64,000 bases of DNA from Aldehydirespirator sp965116665 (GCA_965116665.1 OZ220709.1:1302001-1366000); one strand, 5' to 3'; positions 18,291 through 28,904 are shown, counted from the first letter of the stretch. Numbers and translations are program-made. The notes: generated from the letters alone by a model not told the origin.

Positions 18291-18329
18291 GCCGGTTTCC
18301 GCCGGCTGGCTTGACAGAACACGGCCGGG

Positions 18330-18359
18330 ACGATAAACCATTAGAGCGCTCTAATCCAA
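18330..18359 (-). promoter_or_regulatory. LacI operator inside the lacI promoter
   Basis: ATTAGAGCGCTCTAAT at 18340-18355 is a perfect 16-bp palindrome with the central CG typical of LacI-family operators. On the minus strand it lies between TTGGAT (18354-18359) and TATCGT (18330-18335), with an 18-bp spacer, so binding would block lacI. It also lies upstream of iolE on the plus strand. No second copy is evident elsewhere in the window. Confidence 0.75.
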
Positions 18360-18397
18360 TGCGGCGCAGCGGATCCAGGGAGGACATCGAGGGGGAT

Positions 18398-18457
18398 ATG
18401 CCTGCAGGACAGGGCAGGTCGGATCGCTTGCGGGACTCGGGGGTCGGCGGCCCATGA
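18398..18457 (+). CDS. Possible 19-codon leader peptide before iolE
   Basis: A short frame starts at ATG 18398, preceded by a GAGGGGG ribosome site, and encodes MPAGQGRSDRLRDSGVGGP. Its TGA overlaps the iolE ATG (ATGA at 18454-18457), so it could couple ribosomes into iolE, whose own upstream site is poorer. There is no codon run or hairpin that would point to attenuation. It may be chance. Confidence 0.35.
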   Translation: MPAGQGRSDRLRDSGVGGP

Positions 18458-19404
18458 CGACCGCGGCGCGAACCGCGCTGCTCGACCGCGTCGCCACCGC
18501 GCCCATCAGCTGGGGCGTGTGCGAGGTGCCGGGATGGGGCTACCAGCTTCCCGCCGACCGCGTGCTGGCCGAGATGAGGTCGGCCGGCTTCACCCACACC
18601 GAACTCGGTTCCTGGGGCTACCTTCCGACCGATCCGGCCGATCTCCGCACGACGCTGGACGTTCACGGGCTGAACCTCCTCGGCGGTTTCGTGCCTCTGG
18701 TCCTTCACGACCCCAGCCGCGCCGAATCGACCCTGGCCGCGGCCCGCCGCTGGGCCAGCCTCATCTCCGGCGGTGGCGGCCGGTTCTTCGTCACCTGCGC
18801 GGTCAGCCGCGAGGATCATTGGCGCCAGGGGCCCCTGAGCGACGCCGAGTGGGCGTTCCTGTGCTCCTCGCTGGCCGAAGTCGACGGCGTCGCGGCCCAG
18901 TACGGGCTGCGACAGGTGTACCACTCCCATTTCGGGTCCCTGGTGGAGACCGACGCCGAGTTGCGAAGGGTCCTGGAGGGCTCCGACGTCTCACTCGTGC
19001 TGGACACCGCGCACATCACCATCGGCGGAACCGATGTCGTCGAACTGTTGGATCGCTACGAGCCGCGCGTGGGGCTGGTCCACCTCAAGGATCTTCAGCC
19101 CGCACTGGCTGCTCGATTGAAGGCGGGGGAGCTGACTCTCATGCAGGCGGTGCAGCGCGGCCTGTTCCCGCCACTGGGTCGAGGAGAGGTCGCGATCGAG
19201 AAGATCGTCACCCGTCTCGAGGATTCAGGACGGGACCTCTGGTACGTCCTGGAGCAGGACGCGGCCATCGCGGAGGGAGATCTCTCCGCCGTCGCCGGTC
19301 TCAGGCGCAACGCCGACCTGGGCCTGGAGTTCCTGAAAGGTCTGGTGCTCGCGGGAGCGGGCAGCGGAAGAGCAAACAACAACCACCGATTCCCGGAGGG
19401 ATAA
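18454..19404 (+). CDS. iolE: Inosose dehydratase (IolE/MocC family)
   Basis: The enzyme dehydrates 2-keto-myo-inositol (scyllo-inosose) to the trihydroxycyclohexadione, the second step of inositol breakdown. The 316-residue xylose-isomerase-like TIM barrel opens with APISWGVCEVPGWG, the family hallmark. It contains metal-ligand regions such as YHSHFGSLVE, LVLDTAHI and VGLVHLKD. Rhizopine-catabolism protein MocC belongs to the same family, so an inosamine-derived substrate is also possible. It is the first full gene to the right of the LacI operator and leads the catabolic and transport genes. Confidence 0.92.
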   Translation: MTTAARTALLDRVATAPISWGVCEVPGWGYQLPADRVLAEMRSAGFTHTELGSWGYLPTDPADLRTTLDVHGLNLLGGFVPLVLHDPSRAESTLAAARRWASLISGGGGRFFVTCAVSREDHWRQGPLSDAEWAFLCSSLAEVDGVAAQYGLRQVYHSHFGSLVETDAELRRVLEGSDVSLVLDTAHITIGGTDVVELLDRYEPRVGLVHLKDLQPALAARLKAGELTLMQAVQRGLFPPLGRGEVAIEKIVTRLEDSGRDLWYVLEQDAAIAEGDLSAVAGLRRNADLGLEFLKGLVLAGAGSGRANNNHRFPEG

Positions 19405-19408
19405 CCAA

Positions 19409-20455
19409 ATGTCAAGACTATGGAAGCTGCTTGCCGTGGTGCTCGCCATCACGCTCGTCGCCGCGTCGTGCGGCGACGACGCCCCCGAGCCGGCTGCGCC
19501 CGCCGAGGCCCCCGCTGATACGGCTGCCCCGGACGACGAGGCGCCGGCAACCACCGCGGCGGCCGCCGACGAGGTCGTCGAGACTCAGGGCTGCGACAAG
19601 ACCTATCACGTGATCACCCACGGTGACGCCGGCACCTTCTGGTCCGTCGTCGAGAAGGCTGTTCGGGACGCGGCCTCGGCCATCGGCTGCGATGTCGTGT
19701 ACCAGGGCTCGAACAACGACGCCCTCAAGCAGTCCCAGGACATCGAGGCCGCCATCGCGGCGGGCTCCGACGGCATCGCCATCTCGCTGTCCGACCCGAC
19801 CGGCGTCAGCGCGGCCGCGGAGTCGGTCGTGGCGGCGGGGATCCCGCTATACACGCTGAACTCCGGCGTGGACTACTACAAGGACCTCGGCGCGGTCACC
19901 CACATCGGCCAGACCGAGTTCGTGGCCGGTCAGGGCGCGGGCGAGCGCTTCAACGCTCTGGGCGCCAGCAAGGTGCTGTGCGGGCGCCAGGAGCAGGGCA
20001 ACGTCGGCCTCGAGGAGCGCTGCGGCGGCCTGGCTGACACCTTCGAGGGCGAGGTCGTGTCCGAGTTCATCGGTCTCGACGCCAACCCCGACGAGCAGCG
20101 AGCCACGATCTCGTCTCGGCTGATCGCCGACGAGTCCATCGACGCCGTGCTCGGCACCGGCCCGAACGTCCCGCTGCGGGCGCTGGAGGCGGCCGAGAAC
20201 GCGGGCCGCACGCTCCACATCGGCGGCTTCGACCTCTCCAGCGACCTGATCGACAGGATCCAGGCCGGGGAGATCGCCTTCACGGTCGACCAGCAGCAGT
20301 ATCTGCAGGGCTACCTGCCGGTGATCCTCATGCACCTCCAGGCCACCAACCAGAACACCGCCGGCGGCGGCCTGCCCATCCTCACCGGGCCGGGCTTCGT
20401 GACGCCCGAGAACGCGGCTGCGGTGGCTGCCCTGGTGGCCGAGGGCACCCGATAG
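19409..20455 (+). CDS. Cyclitol/sugar ABC transporter substrate-binding lipoprotein
   Basis: This is an extracellular binding protein of the ribose/inositol class (Peripla_BP_4; compare IbpA and MocB). The lipobox is LVAASC with the lipidated cysteine near residue 21, followed by an acidic alanine-rich linker to about residue 55. The mature domain begins KTYHVITHGDAGTFWSVVEKAV and contains SDGIAISLSDP and VDQQQYLQGYLPV motifs typical of these proteins. The length is 348 residues. It lies immediately after iolE, and a strong hairpin separates it from the permease gene, which would favour higher levels of the binding protein. Confidence 0.92.
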   Translation: MSRLWKLLAVVLAITLVAASCGDDAPEPAAPAEAPADTAAPDDEAPATTAAAADEVVETQGCDKTYHVITHGDAGTFWSVVEKAVRDAASAIGCDVVYQGSNNDALKQSQDIEAAIAAGSDGIAISLSDPTGVSAAAESVVAAGIPLYTLNSGVDYYKDLGAVTHIGQTEFVAGQGAGERFNALGASKVLCGRQEQGNVGLEERCGGLADTFEGEVVSEFIGLDANPDEQRATISSRLIADESIDAVLGTGPNVPLRALEAAENAGRTLHIGGFDLSSDLIDRIQAGEIAFTVDQQQYLQGYLPVILMHLQATNQNTAGGGLPILTGPGFVTPENAAAVAALVAEGTR

Positions 20456-20469
20456 ACCCCCCAAGACGG

Positions 20470-20503
20470 CAGGGGGCGGCCGGCCGCGACCGGCCGCCCC
20501 CTG
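20470..20503 (+). terminator. 14-bp hairpin between binding-protein and permease genes
   Basis: CAGGGGGCGGCCGG (20470-20483) and CCGGCCGCCCCCTG (20490-20503) pair perfectly around a six-base loop. No U-tract follows. It probably acts as a leaky terminator or a 3' end stabiliser, a common device for making more binding protein than permease. Confidence 0.65.
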
Positions 20504-20636
20504 CTAACTTCAGGCGGCACAAGGCCTGCCGCCAAAGGCCGGCTCCAAGACCCGGCAGCCCAATCCCGAATAGTGCGGCCGCCTCGGCCTTGGAAGCGGT
20601 CGTCGAACGCCACAGCCAAATGCGACAGGGGGACAT

Positions 20637-23023
20637 ATGGCCGACACCACCAGCGACAAACCGGCCGAGACAGCGGCCGACGACTCCGGCGACGAACGGC
20701 TCGCTCACCGGGGACCGATTCAAACACTCCTCACCCGGCCGGAGATCGGGGCGCTTCTCGGTCTTGTCGGCGTGGGGGTGATGTTCTGGCTTGTGGCCGG
20801 CCAGTTCGGCACGGTCGGCGGCATCGCCAACTACCTGGACACCGCGGCGATTCTCGGCATCATGGCCGTGCCGGTGGCGCTGCTGATGATCGGGGGAGAG
20901 TTCGACCTCTCCTCGGGCGCCATGACCGGCGCGACCGCCATGGTGGTGGTGCTGCTGAGCATCGACCCCGGCTCGGGCGGAGCCGGGCTGAACCTCTTCA
21001 TCGCCGTACCGCTCACTCTGGCGCTCGCGCTGTCCATCGGATGGTTCAACGGCACCGTCGTGGACAGGACGTCGCTGCCGAGCTTCATCGTCACTCTCGG
21101 CACGTTCTTCATCCTGTGGGGAGGCAAGCTCGGCTTCGCCAAGCTGTTCACCGACAAGGTGATCGTGGGCGACGGCGGCCAGCTCAAGGACGCCGGCGGC
21201 TTCGACTTCTGGAGCAGCATCTTCGGCGCGGAATGGGTGCTCAATCCCCAGAAGGTGGAGTCCGGCGAAATCGACGAGAGCGGCCAGGCGATACTGGAGA
21301 TAGTTCCCGGCACCGGTCACCTCTGGGACGGCCGCGACTGGGCTTGGGCCGGGCTGTTGATACTGGGCGGCGCCGCTCTGCTGCTCGGTGTGCTGGAGCT
21401 CACCTACAAGCGTCGCGCCGCCTACAGGCCGAACGGCATCATCGGCTCGGTGATCGGCGGGGTGGTCGCCGCGGCCGGCTTCATCTACCTGCTCACCCAG
21501 GGCGGCTCCGTCTCGGATTGGGTCGGCGGGGTGCTGGTCGCCGCGGGCTCGCTGGTCTGCGTGGCCGGCTGGTGCGTGGCCCGCTACGAGCGAGCCGATC
21601 ACAGCGGGGCAGCCCATGCCGACTCGTCCGGGCTGAGGAATCGCGTCATTGCCGGCGTGGTCGGGGTAGTGCTCGGAGTGCTCGTCGCGCTGCTGATGGA
21701 CTCCGAGAACACCGACCAGCTCGGGTTCCTGTCCGGTGCGGCGGGGCGGACCGTGTTCGCCATCGGCATCGCGGTGGCCGGCGTGCTGGCCGTGCTCGCC
21801 GCCATGGGCCGCATCCGCATGACCTACCCCCTGATCGGTGCGGCCATCATGTTCATCCCGACCGTCAGCTTCATGGTCACCGGCCAGGCCGCCAGGGTGC
21901 TGCTCTTCGGCGGACTGGCCGGAGCGGGCGTGTTGCTGCTGGCGTCCTCGGCCGGCCGTTCCCGGATGCCGCTGGCGCTCTCGCTGCTGTCGGCGGTGGC
22001 CGTCGCGGTGCTCGCCTTCTTCATCCAAGCCGAGTCGGCGTCGCGCAAGCTGCGGGTCGAGCTGTTCGTGGTGCTGCTGCTGATTGCGCTGCTGGTGGCC
22101 ATATCGGCGATCGCCAGCCATCTGTGCCAGAGGCGCCAGACGGCCGTCCCGCCGGCGGATCTGGGCCCGTGGGCCAGGATCGGCGCCTTCGCCGGCTTGG
22201 CCGGGATCGTGGTGTTCGCCATCCTCGAACTGGTCGACGGCGACGGGATCATCTACAGCGTCGTGATCGGGATCACCAAGGGCGCCCTGGTCGCCTTCGG
22301 GGTGTACGCCGTCGGCGCCCTCTACAAGCTGCTGTTCACCTCCGAGGAGGGCGCCGGCCGGGCCGTCGTGGTAGTCGGCGCCGGTCTGGTGGCACTCAGC
22401 TTCATCGCCCGGCTGCTGTTCATCACCACCGAGGAGGCCCTGGCCACGAACGCCCGGACGAGCTTCCGGGTCCAGGTGCTGTTCCTGCTGCTGTACGCGG
22501 CCGTCGGTACCTGGGTGCTGGCCAAGACCCAGTTCGGCAACTGGATCTTCGCGGTGGGCGGCAACAAGGAGGCGGCCCGCTCGGTGGGCGTGCCCGCCGC
22601 CCGGGCCAAGACCACGCTGTTCATGCTGGTGTCGGGCTCGGCGTGGCTGGCCGGGATGTTGATCGCCTTCCGCCAGCTGTCGGTGCAGGCCGACGTCGGC
22701 AACGGCGACGAGTTCCGCTACATCATCGTGGCGGTGGTCGGCGGGAACCTGCTGACCGGCGGCTACGGCTCAGCGCTGGGAGCAGCCATCGGCGCCATCA
22801 TCTGGGGCATGATCAGCCAGGGGATCGGCTTCGCGCTGTGGAACAGCAACTGGCAGTTCCTGGTTCTGGGTGCCCTGCTGCTGGTGGCCGTGATCGTCAA
22901 CAACTACATCCGCGGCCGAGCCGAGAAGGCGCCGGTCAGAGTGGACAAAGCGAAACCCGACCAAGCTGAGATCACCATCGTCGTGCCCAAAGAACCCGCC
23001 TCTGAGGAGAAGGAGGACCAGCA

Positions 23024-23027
<4 letters not shown>
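20637..23027 (+). CDS. Ribose-type ABC permease with a large central membrane insertion
   Basis: This is the membrane subunit of the cyclitol importer. The N-terminal part (to about residue 230) and the C-terminal part (from about 610) align in pattern with RbsC/XylH permeases: GGEFDLSSGAMTG near 84, LPSFIVTLGTFFILWGG near 145, and the cytoplasmic coupling loop GGNKEAARSVGVPAARAKTTLF near 642. Between them lie about 380 residues with ten or more extra hydrophobic segments, making 796 residues where 320-400 is usual. The final 25 residues are charged. ATG 20637 has a GGGGGA site upstream, and the stop overlaps the ATPase start. This could be an ancient fusion or an expanded XylH-like permease. 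Confidence 0.88.
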
Positions 23028-23806
<779 letters not shown>

Positions 23807-23869
23807 GGGTGGCCCGGCTCCACCCACGGCCGCTGTCGATGCGGCGGCGTCCCATCTCCCCCGACAACG

Positions 23870-24835
23870 ATGACCGAGCTTGAGCTGCTGACTGTCGGCC
23901 GCGTCAGCGTCGACCTGTACCCGCAGCAGAGCGGCGTGCCTCTCAGCGGGGTGCAGTCGTTCGCCAAGTCGATCGGCGGGTCGCCCACCAATGTGGCCGT
24001 GGCCGCGGCCCGGCTGGGCCGGCGGGCGGCGGTCGTCACCCGGGTGGGGGACGACGGGTTCGGAGAGTACATCCGCACCGCGCTGGCCGAGCGCTTCGGT
24101 GTGGTCAACGACTACGTGTCGGTGGACCCCGACCTGCGCACGGCTCTCGCATTCTGCGCGCTGGACCCACCGACCGACCCGCCCCTGCTGTTCTACCGGG
24201 AGCCCCGCGGCCCGGAGATGAACCTCACCGTCGACGACATGCCGGCTGTCGCCACCACGGTGCCGGTGCTGTGGGTTACCGGCTCGCGGTTCGCGCAGGA
24301 GCCGTCCCGCTCGGCCGTCCGCGCCCTGCTGGAGCGGCGGGCCCGGGCGGAGCACACCGTGCTCGACCTCGACTACCGCGACAGCTTCTGGTCCTCGCCC
24401 GCCGAGGCCGGCGCTGAGATCGGCCCGGCCATCGACCGTGTCACCGTGGCGGTGGGCAACCGGACGGAGTGCGAGATCGCGGTGGGGTCCCCAGATCCCG
24501 ACACCGCCGCCGACCGCCTGCTGGAGCGGGGCGTGTCGCTGGCGGTCGTCAAGATGGGCGCCGACGGCGTGCTCGTGGCCACCGCCGACGGCCGCTGGTC
24601 CGTCCCCCCGGTGAGGGTGCAGGTCGTGTGCGGCCTCGGCGCCGGTGACGCTTTCGGCGGTGCCCTGGCCGACGGCCTGCTGGCCGGCCTCGACCCGGTG
24701 GCCATGGTGACCAGGGCCAACGCGGCCGGCGCCATCGTGGCCGGCCGGCTGACGTGCGCCGACGCCATGCCCACCGCGGCCGAGATAGACGGCGTGCTCG
24801 CCGGAGCCGGGGAAGTGGAGGTCGATGCCGCATGA
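23870..24835 (+). CDS. iolC: 5-dehydro-2-deoxygluconokinase
   Basis: The enzyme phosphorylates 2-deoxy-5-keto-gluconate at C6 in inositol catabolism. The opening TVGRVSVDLYPQQSGVPL and FAKSIGGSPTNVAVAAARLGR are near-verbatim IolC features within the PfkB fold. The catalytic anion-hole motif CGLGAGDAFGGALADGLL is near residue 255. The 321-residue protein is a kinase only, without the aldolase domain fused to IolC in some bacteria. A separate LacD-type aldolase gene lies at the end of the locus. Its stop overlaps the next gene (ATGA). Confidence 0.93.
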   Translation: MTELELLTVGRVSVDLYPQQSGVPLSGVQSFAKSIGGSPTNVAVAAARLGRRAAVVTRVGDDGFGEYIRTALAERFGVVNDYVSVDPDLRTALAFCALDPPTDPPLLFYREPRGPEMNLTVDDMPAVATTVPVLWVTGSRFAQEPSRSAVRALLERRARAEHTVLDLDYRDSFWSSPAEAGAEIGPAIDRVTVAVGNRTECEIAVGSPDPDTAADRLLERGVSLAVVKMGADGVLVATADGRWSVPPVRVQVVCGLGAGDAFGGALADGLLAGLDPVAMVTRANAAGAIVAGRLTCADAMPTAAEIDGVLAGAGEVEVDAA

Positions 24836-25788
24836 GCACGACTGCGCCCTGGCGCGTCTGGATCGATCGCCGCCCGTCGCCGGAGGTCACCGTCCCCGAC
24901 GGCCTGGAGCTGACCGACGACCTGTCGGCTGCCGACGGAGCCGTGGTCGGCGCCGAGGACTGCTGGGACGCGGCGGCCTGCCGGCGCCTGCCCCGGCTCA
25001 AGGTGGTGGCCCGCGCCGGCATCGGCTACGACAACGTGGAGGTGGCCGAATGCGCCGCCGCCGGGGTGGCCGCGTGCAACGCGCCCGATGCTCCCACCGT
25101 GTCCACCGCCGAGCATGCGCTGACCCTGCTGATGGCCGTCGCCAAGCGGGTCAAGCTCGCCGAGCGGCGGCTCCACGACGGCCTCGGCGACTACCGGGCC
25201 ACCCACCGCGCCCTGGAGTTGGACGGTAGGACCTTGGGGCTGCTGGGCTGCGGTCGCATAGGCAGCCGGGTGGCTCGCTACTCGGCTGCGCTGGGCATGA
25301 GGGTTCTGGTGCACGATCCGTACCTGGACCAAGCCAGGGCCCGAGAGGCGGGGGAGCCCGTCGGTATCGACGACCTCTGGCGCCTCAGCGACGCGGTGTC
25401 GCTGCACGCCCCCGCCACCGCGGCCACCCGCCACATCGTCGACGGCCGCGCCATTGCGGCCATGCGGCCCGGCGTGATCATCGTCAACTGCGCCCGCGGA
25501 TCGCTGATCGACCACGACGCGCTGCTCGCGGGCCTGGAATCAGGCCGTGTAGCCGGTGCCGGCCTCGACGTGACCGAACCCGAGCCGCTGCCGGCGGGCC
25601 ACCCGCTGCTGGGACGAGACGATGTGATCGTCACCCCGCATGTGGCCTCCTCGACCACCGCGGGCACGGTCCGGCTGCTCGACCAGGCCCTGGGCCAGGT
25701 GGCCGAGTGGCTCAGCGGCGGGACGCCCGAGAACCTGCTGGACCCGGCCGCGGCCGACCCGGCCGTGGACCGCCGGAGGGCTTCATGA
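24832..25788 (+). CDS. D-isomer-specific 2-hydroxyacid dehydrogenase
   Basis: This is an NAD(P)-dependent oxidoreductase of the SerA/phosphoglycerate-dehydrogenase fold. The Rossmann motif LGLLGCGRIGSRVA is near residue 140, with the catalytic arginine in NCARGSLID, the glutamate in TEPEP and the histidine in VTPHVASS. ATG 24832 overlaps the iolC stop, giving 318 residues. It is not part of the textbook inositol route, so it may reduce a keto-acid side product or act on a substituent of the imported cyclitol. The precise substrate cannot be told from sequence. Confidence 0.88.
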   Translation: MSTTAPWRVWIDRRPSPEVTVPDGLELTDDLSAADGAVVGAEDCWDAAACRRLPRLKVVARAGIGYDNVEVAECAAAGVAACNAPDAPTVSTAEHALTLLMAVAKRVKLAERRLHDGLGDYRATHRALELDGRTLGLLGCGRIGSRVARYSAALGMRVLVHDPYLDQARAREAGEPVGIDDLWRLSDAVSLHAPATAATRHIVDGRAIAAMRPGVIIVNCARGSLIDHDALLAGLESGRVAGAGLDVTEPEPLPAGHPLLGRDDVIVTPHVASSTTAGTVRLLDQALGQVAEWLSGGTPENLLDPAAADPAVDRRRAS

Positions 25789-25819
25789 GATCGCACCCAT
25801 CAACGGCCCGGAGACAGCG

Positions 25820-26995
25820 ATGAGCAAGAAGCGGCGCCTGGGCGTGGCTGTGGTCGGCTTCGGCTGGATGGGCCAGGCCCACGCCCGGTCCTACGCCCGC
25901 CTGCCCATGATCTTCGACGGCCTCGGCTACCGGGCCGAGCTCACCGTGTGTGCCGACACTCTCGAGGAGCGCCGTGCCACCGCGTTGAACGACTTCGGCT
26001 TCCGCGAGGCCACCGGCGACTGGCGGGCTGCGGTGGAACATCCCGACGTGGATGTGGTCGCCGTCTGCGCGCCCAACATGCTGCACTGCGAGATGGTCGA
26101 GGCCGCCGCCGCGGCCGGCAAGCACGTGTTCTGCGAGAAGCCGGTCGGGGGCACTCCCGCCCAGACGGCCCGAGCCGAGAAGGCCTGCCGCGACGCCGGG
26201 GTCGTGACCGGTGTCGGCTACAACTACCGGTTCGTGCCGCTGGTGCAGCACGCCCGCAACCTGATCGAGGCCGGCGAGCTGGGCGAGATAACCAACTACC
26301 GGGGCCGCTTCTTCTCCATGTACGGCGCCGACCCCCTCGGCCTGCTCAGCTGGCGCTTCCTGCTCGAGCAGGCCGGCCACGGCGTGTCCACCGACATCCT
26401 CAGCCACGCCATCGACCTCGCCATGATGCTCAACGGCCCGATCACCAGGGTGGTGGGCACCGGCGAGACGTTCATCAAGGAGCGGCCGCTGCCGTCGGCG
26501 TCGGGCACCCACTACGACCGGGGCGCCGCCGGCGACCCGGTGGGCGTGGTCACCAACGAGGACTACTTCGGGGCGATGGCGGTGTTCGCCAACGGCAGCC
26601 GGGGAACGTTCGAGACGAGCCGCACGATGGTGGGGCCCCAGAGCCAGCTGGCCTTCGACGTCCACGGCACCGGCGGCGCGCTCAGCTGGAACTTCGAGAC
26701 AATGAACGAGATGCGGCTCTTCAACACCGGTGAGGGCGACCGCGGCTACACCACCGTCTACGCGGGGGAGCGGCACCCGTACCATGCGGGCTTCGTTCCC
26801 GGCGAGGCCAACTCGATCGGCTTCGAGGACGTGGTGACCATCCAGGATCACGAGTTCCTGGCCGCGGTGGCCGAGGGCCGGCCGCATTCGGCGGGCATGG
26901 AGCAGGCTCTGGAGTACGTGAGCGTTCAGGCCGCGCTGCTGCGAAGCTGGGAGACCGGATCCTGGACGGACGTAGTGTCGGTGCGGATCGACTAG
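25820..26995 (+). CDS. Gfo/Idh/MocA-family oxidoreductase
   Basis: This NAD(P)-dependent dehydrogenase of the inositol-dehydrogenase/MocA superfamily has 391 residues. The N-terminal Rossmann motif is VAVVGFGWMGQAHARSYA, the family EKP motif is in HVFCEKPVGG near residue 114, and the catalytic histidine is probably in DILSHAIDLAMML near 200. It is distinct from the iolG-like gene 4.3 kb downstream, so the locus carries two such enzymes. That is common where two epimers or derivatives of inositol are oxidised. The start is ATG 25820, with GGAG at 25810-25813. Confidence 0.9.
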   Translation: MSKKRRLGVAVVGFGWMGQAHARSYARLPMIFDGLGYRAELTVCADTLEERRATALNDFGFREATGDWRAAVEHPDVDVVAVCAPNMLHCEMVEAAAAAGKHVFCEKPVGGTPAQTARAEKACRDAGVVTGVGYNYRFVPLVQHARNLIEAGELGEITNYRGRFFSMYGADPLGLLSWRFLLEQAGHGVSTDILSHAIDLAMMLNGPITRVVGTGETFIKERPLPSASGTHYDRGAAGDPVGVVTNEDYFGAMAVFANGSRGTFETSRTMVGPQSQLAFDVHGTGGALSWNFETMNEMRLFNTGEGDRGYTTVYAGERHPYHAGFVPGEANSIGFEDVVTIQDHEFLAAVAEGRPHSAGMEQALEYVSVQAALLRSWETGSWTDVVSVRID

Positions 26996-27021
26996 AGGCC
27001 GAGCGGCGAGGGGAGGTCGCC

Positions 27022-28902
27022 ATGGACACGATCAGGCTGACTACATCGGGTGCCGTTGTGCGCTACCTGGCGGCCCAGCGCATCGAGGTCGACGGCGACG
27101 TCGTGCCGCTGTTCGCGGGCGTGTTCGCCATCTTCGGCCACGGCAACGTCACCTGCCTGGGCCACGAGCTCGAGCAGGCCCAGGACGCGCTGCCCACCTG
27201 GAGGGGCCAGAACGAGCAGGGGATGGCCCTGGCCGCCTGCGGGTTCGCCCGGGCCTCCAAGCGGCGCCGGATCATGGTGGCGGCCAGCTCGATCGGCCCG
27301 GGAGCCACCAACATGGTGACCGCGGCCGCGGTGGCGATGGCCAACCGGCTACCGCTGCTGGTGCTGGCCGGCGACACCTTCGAGCATCGCATCGTGGATC
27401 CCGTGCTGCAGCAGGTCGAGCACTTCGGAGCTCCCGCGACCACCGTCAACGACGCGTTCCGGGCCGTGGTGCGCTACTGGGACCGGATCACCACCCCCGA
27501 GCAGGTTGTGCAGGCGCTGCCCCATGCCGTCAACACGATGCTCGATCCCGGCGACTGCGGTCCGGCGTTCATCGCGCTGCCCCAGGACGTGCAGGCCCAG
27601 GCCTACGACTACCCGATCCGCTTCTTCGACGAGACGCTGCACCGCATCCGCCGGCCCCGTCCCGACGCGGGCGAGCTGCGGCGGGCCGCGGCCGCGCTGG
27701 CCTCGGCCGAGCGGCCGCTCATCATCGCGGGTGGAGGGGTCCGCTGGTCCCTGGCCGAGGAGCAGCTCGCCGACTTCACCGCGGCCCACGGCATCCCCGT
27801 GGTCGAGACCACCGCGGGCCGCACCTCGCTGCCGGCCCACCATCCGCTCAACTGCGGCCCGATCGGGGTCACCGGGTGCACCTCGGCCAACGCCATGGCC
27901 GCCCAGGCCGATGTGGTGCTGGCCGTGGGCACGAGGATGCAGGACTTCACCACCGGCTCCTGGACGGTGTTCGGCGACGAGTCGGCCCGGATCGTCGGGC
28001 TCAACGCGGCCCGCTTCGACGCCACCAAGCACATGTGCCTGCCGCTGGTGGCCGACGCCCGCGAGGGGCTCATCGAGCTCGGGGCGGCCCTCGGCGACTA
28101 CCAGGCCGGTGCCGGCTGGACGGCGCGGGCCGCGTCGGAGACCGCCCAGTACCACGCCTACATCGACAAGATCGCCGCGCCGGTGACGGTCGGGACCTCC
28201 GGCGGCGACGGCTCCGCGGACCCCTACGCCGATCTGCCCACCTACGCGCAGGTGGTCGGCGCGGTCGATCGGGCCGCCGACTCCTCGACCTACGTGGTCG
28301 CCGCGGCCGGCGGGCTGCCCGGGGAGCTGGTCAACGGCTGGCGGGCCGGCACCGTGCACTCCTTCGACTGCGAGTACGGCTACTCGTGCATGGGCTACGA
28401 GATCTCGGGAGCCTGGGGGGCCAAGATGGCCATGCCCGAGCGCGAGGTGATGGTGCTGGTGGGCGACGGCTCCTACCTGATGATGAACAGCGACCTGTAC
28501 AGCACCGTGATCACCGGTCACAAGCTCATCGTGATCGTGTGCGACAACGGCGGCTTTGCGGTGATCGACCGGCTTCAGGTCAACCAGGGCGGCGTGTCGT
28601 TCAACAACCTGTTCGCCGACTGCCGCACCGAGCGGCTGGTCGATGTCGACTTCGCGGCCCATGCGGCCTCGATGGGCTGTGAGACCGAGACGGTGAGCAC
28701 CGTCGCCGAACTGGAGGCGGCCATCGAACGAGGCCGGGCCGCCGACCGCACCTACGTGATCGCTCTCAGGACCCATCCCCACAGCTGGACCGGGGGCGGC
28801 TCGTTCTGGGAGGTAGGGGTGCCCGAGGTGAGTTCCAGCGGTTCGGTGAGGGCGGCCCGCGATGCGATGGAGGCCGGCCGGGCCGGCCAGAGGGTGTGGT
28901 GA
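27022..28902 (+). CDS. iolD: 3D-(3,5/4)-trihydroxycyclohexane-1,2-dione hydrolase
   Basis: This ThDP-dependent enzyme opens the inositol ring to give 5-deoxyglucuronate. The 626-residue protein has the three-domain acetolactate-synthase architecture. The ThDP activating glutamate region is near residue 65 (WRGQNEQGMALAACGFARA). A central domain follows, and the cofactor-binding GDGSYLMMNSDLY begins near residue 481 with its NGGF partner about 27 residues later. GYSCMGYEISGAWG is typical of IolD. It sits centrally in the locus, between a Gfo/Idh enzyme and an SDR. Confidence 0.95.
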   Translation: MDTIRLTTSGAVVRYLAAQRIEVDGDVVPLFAGVFAIFGHGNVTCLGHELEQAQDALPTWRGQNEQGMALAACGFARASKRRRIMVAASSIGPGATNMVTAAAVAMANRLPLLVLAGDTFEHRIVDPVLQQVEHFGAPATTVNDAFRAVVRYWDRITTPEQVVQALPHAVNTMLDPGDCGPAFIALPQDVQAQAYDYPIRFFDETLHRIRRPRPDAGELRRAAAALASAERPLIIAGGGVRWSLAEEQLADFTAAHGIPVVETTAGRTSLPAHHPLNCGPIGVTGCTSANAMAAQADVVLAVGTRMQDFTTGSWTVFGDESARIVGLNAARFDATKHMCLPLVADAREGLIELGAALGDYQAGAGWTARAASETAQYHAYIDKIAAPVTVGTSGGDGSADPYADLPTYAQVVGAVDRAADSSTYVVAAAGGLPGELVNGWRAGTVHSFDCEYGYSCMGYEISGAWGAKMAMPEREVMVLVGDGSYLMMNSDLYSTVITGHKLIVIVCDNGGFAVIDRLQVNQGGVSFNNLFADCRTERLVDVDFAAHAASMGCETETVSTVAELEAAIERGRAADRTYVIALRTHPHSWTGGGSFWEVGVPEVSSSGSVRAARDAMEAGRAGQRVW

Positions 28903-28904
28903 CC

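Noticed and set aside
18311..18337. Plus-strand TTGACA as the iolE promoter
   Set aside because: No acceptable -10 box at 16-19 bp spacing, and it lies on the lacI side of the operator.
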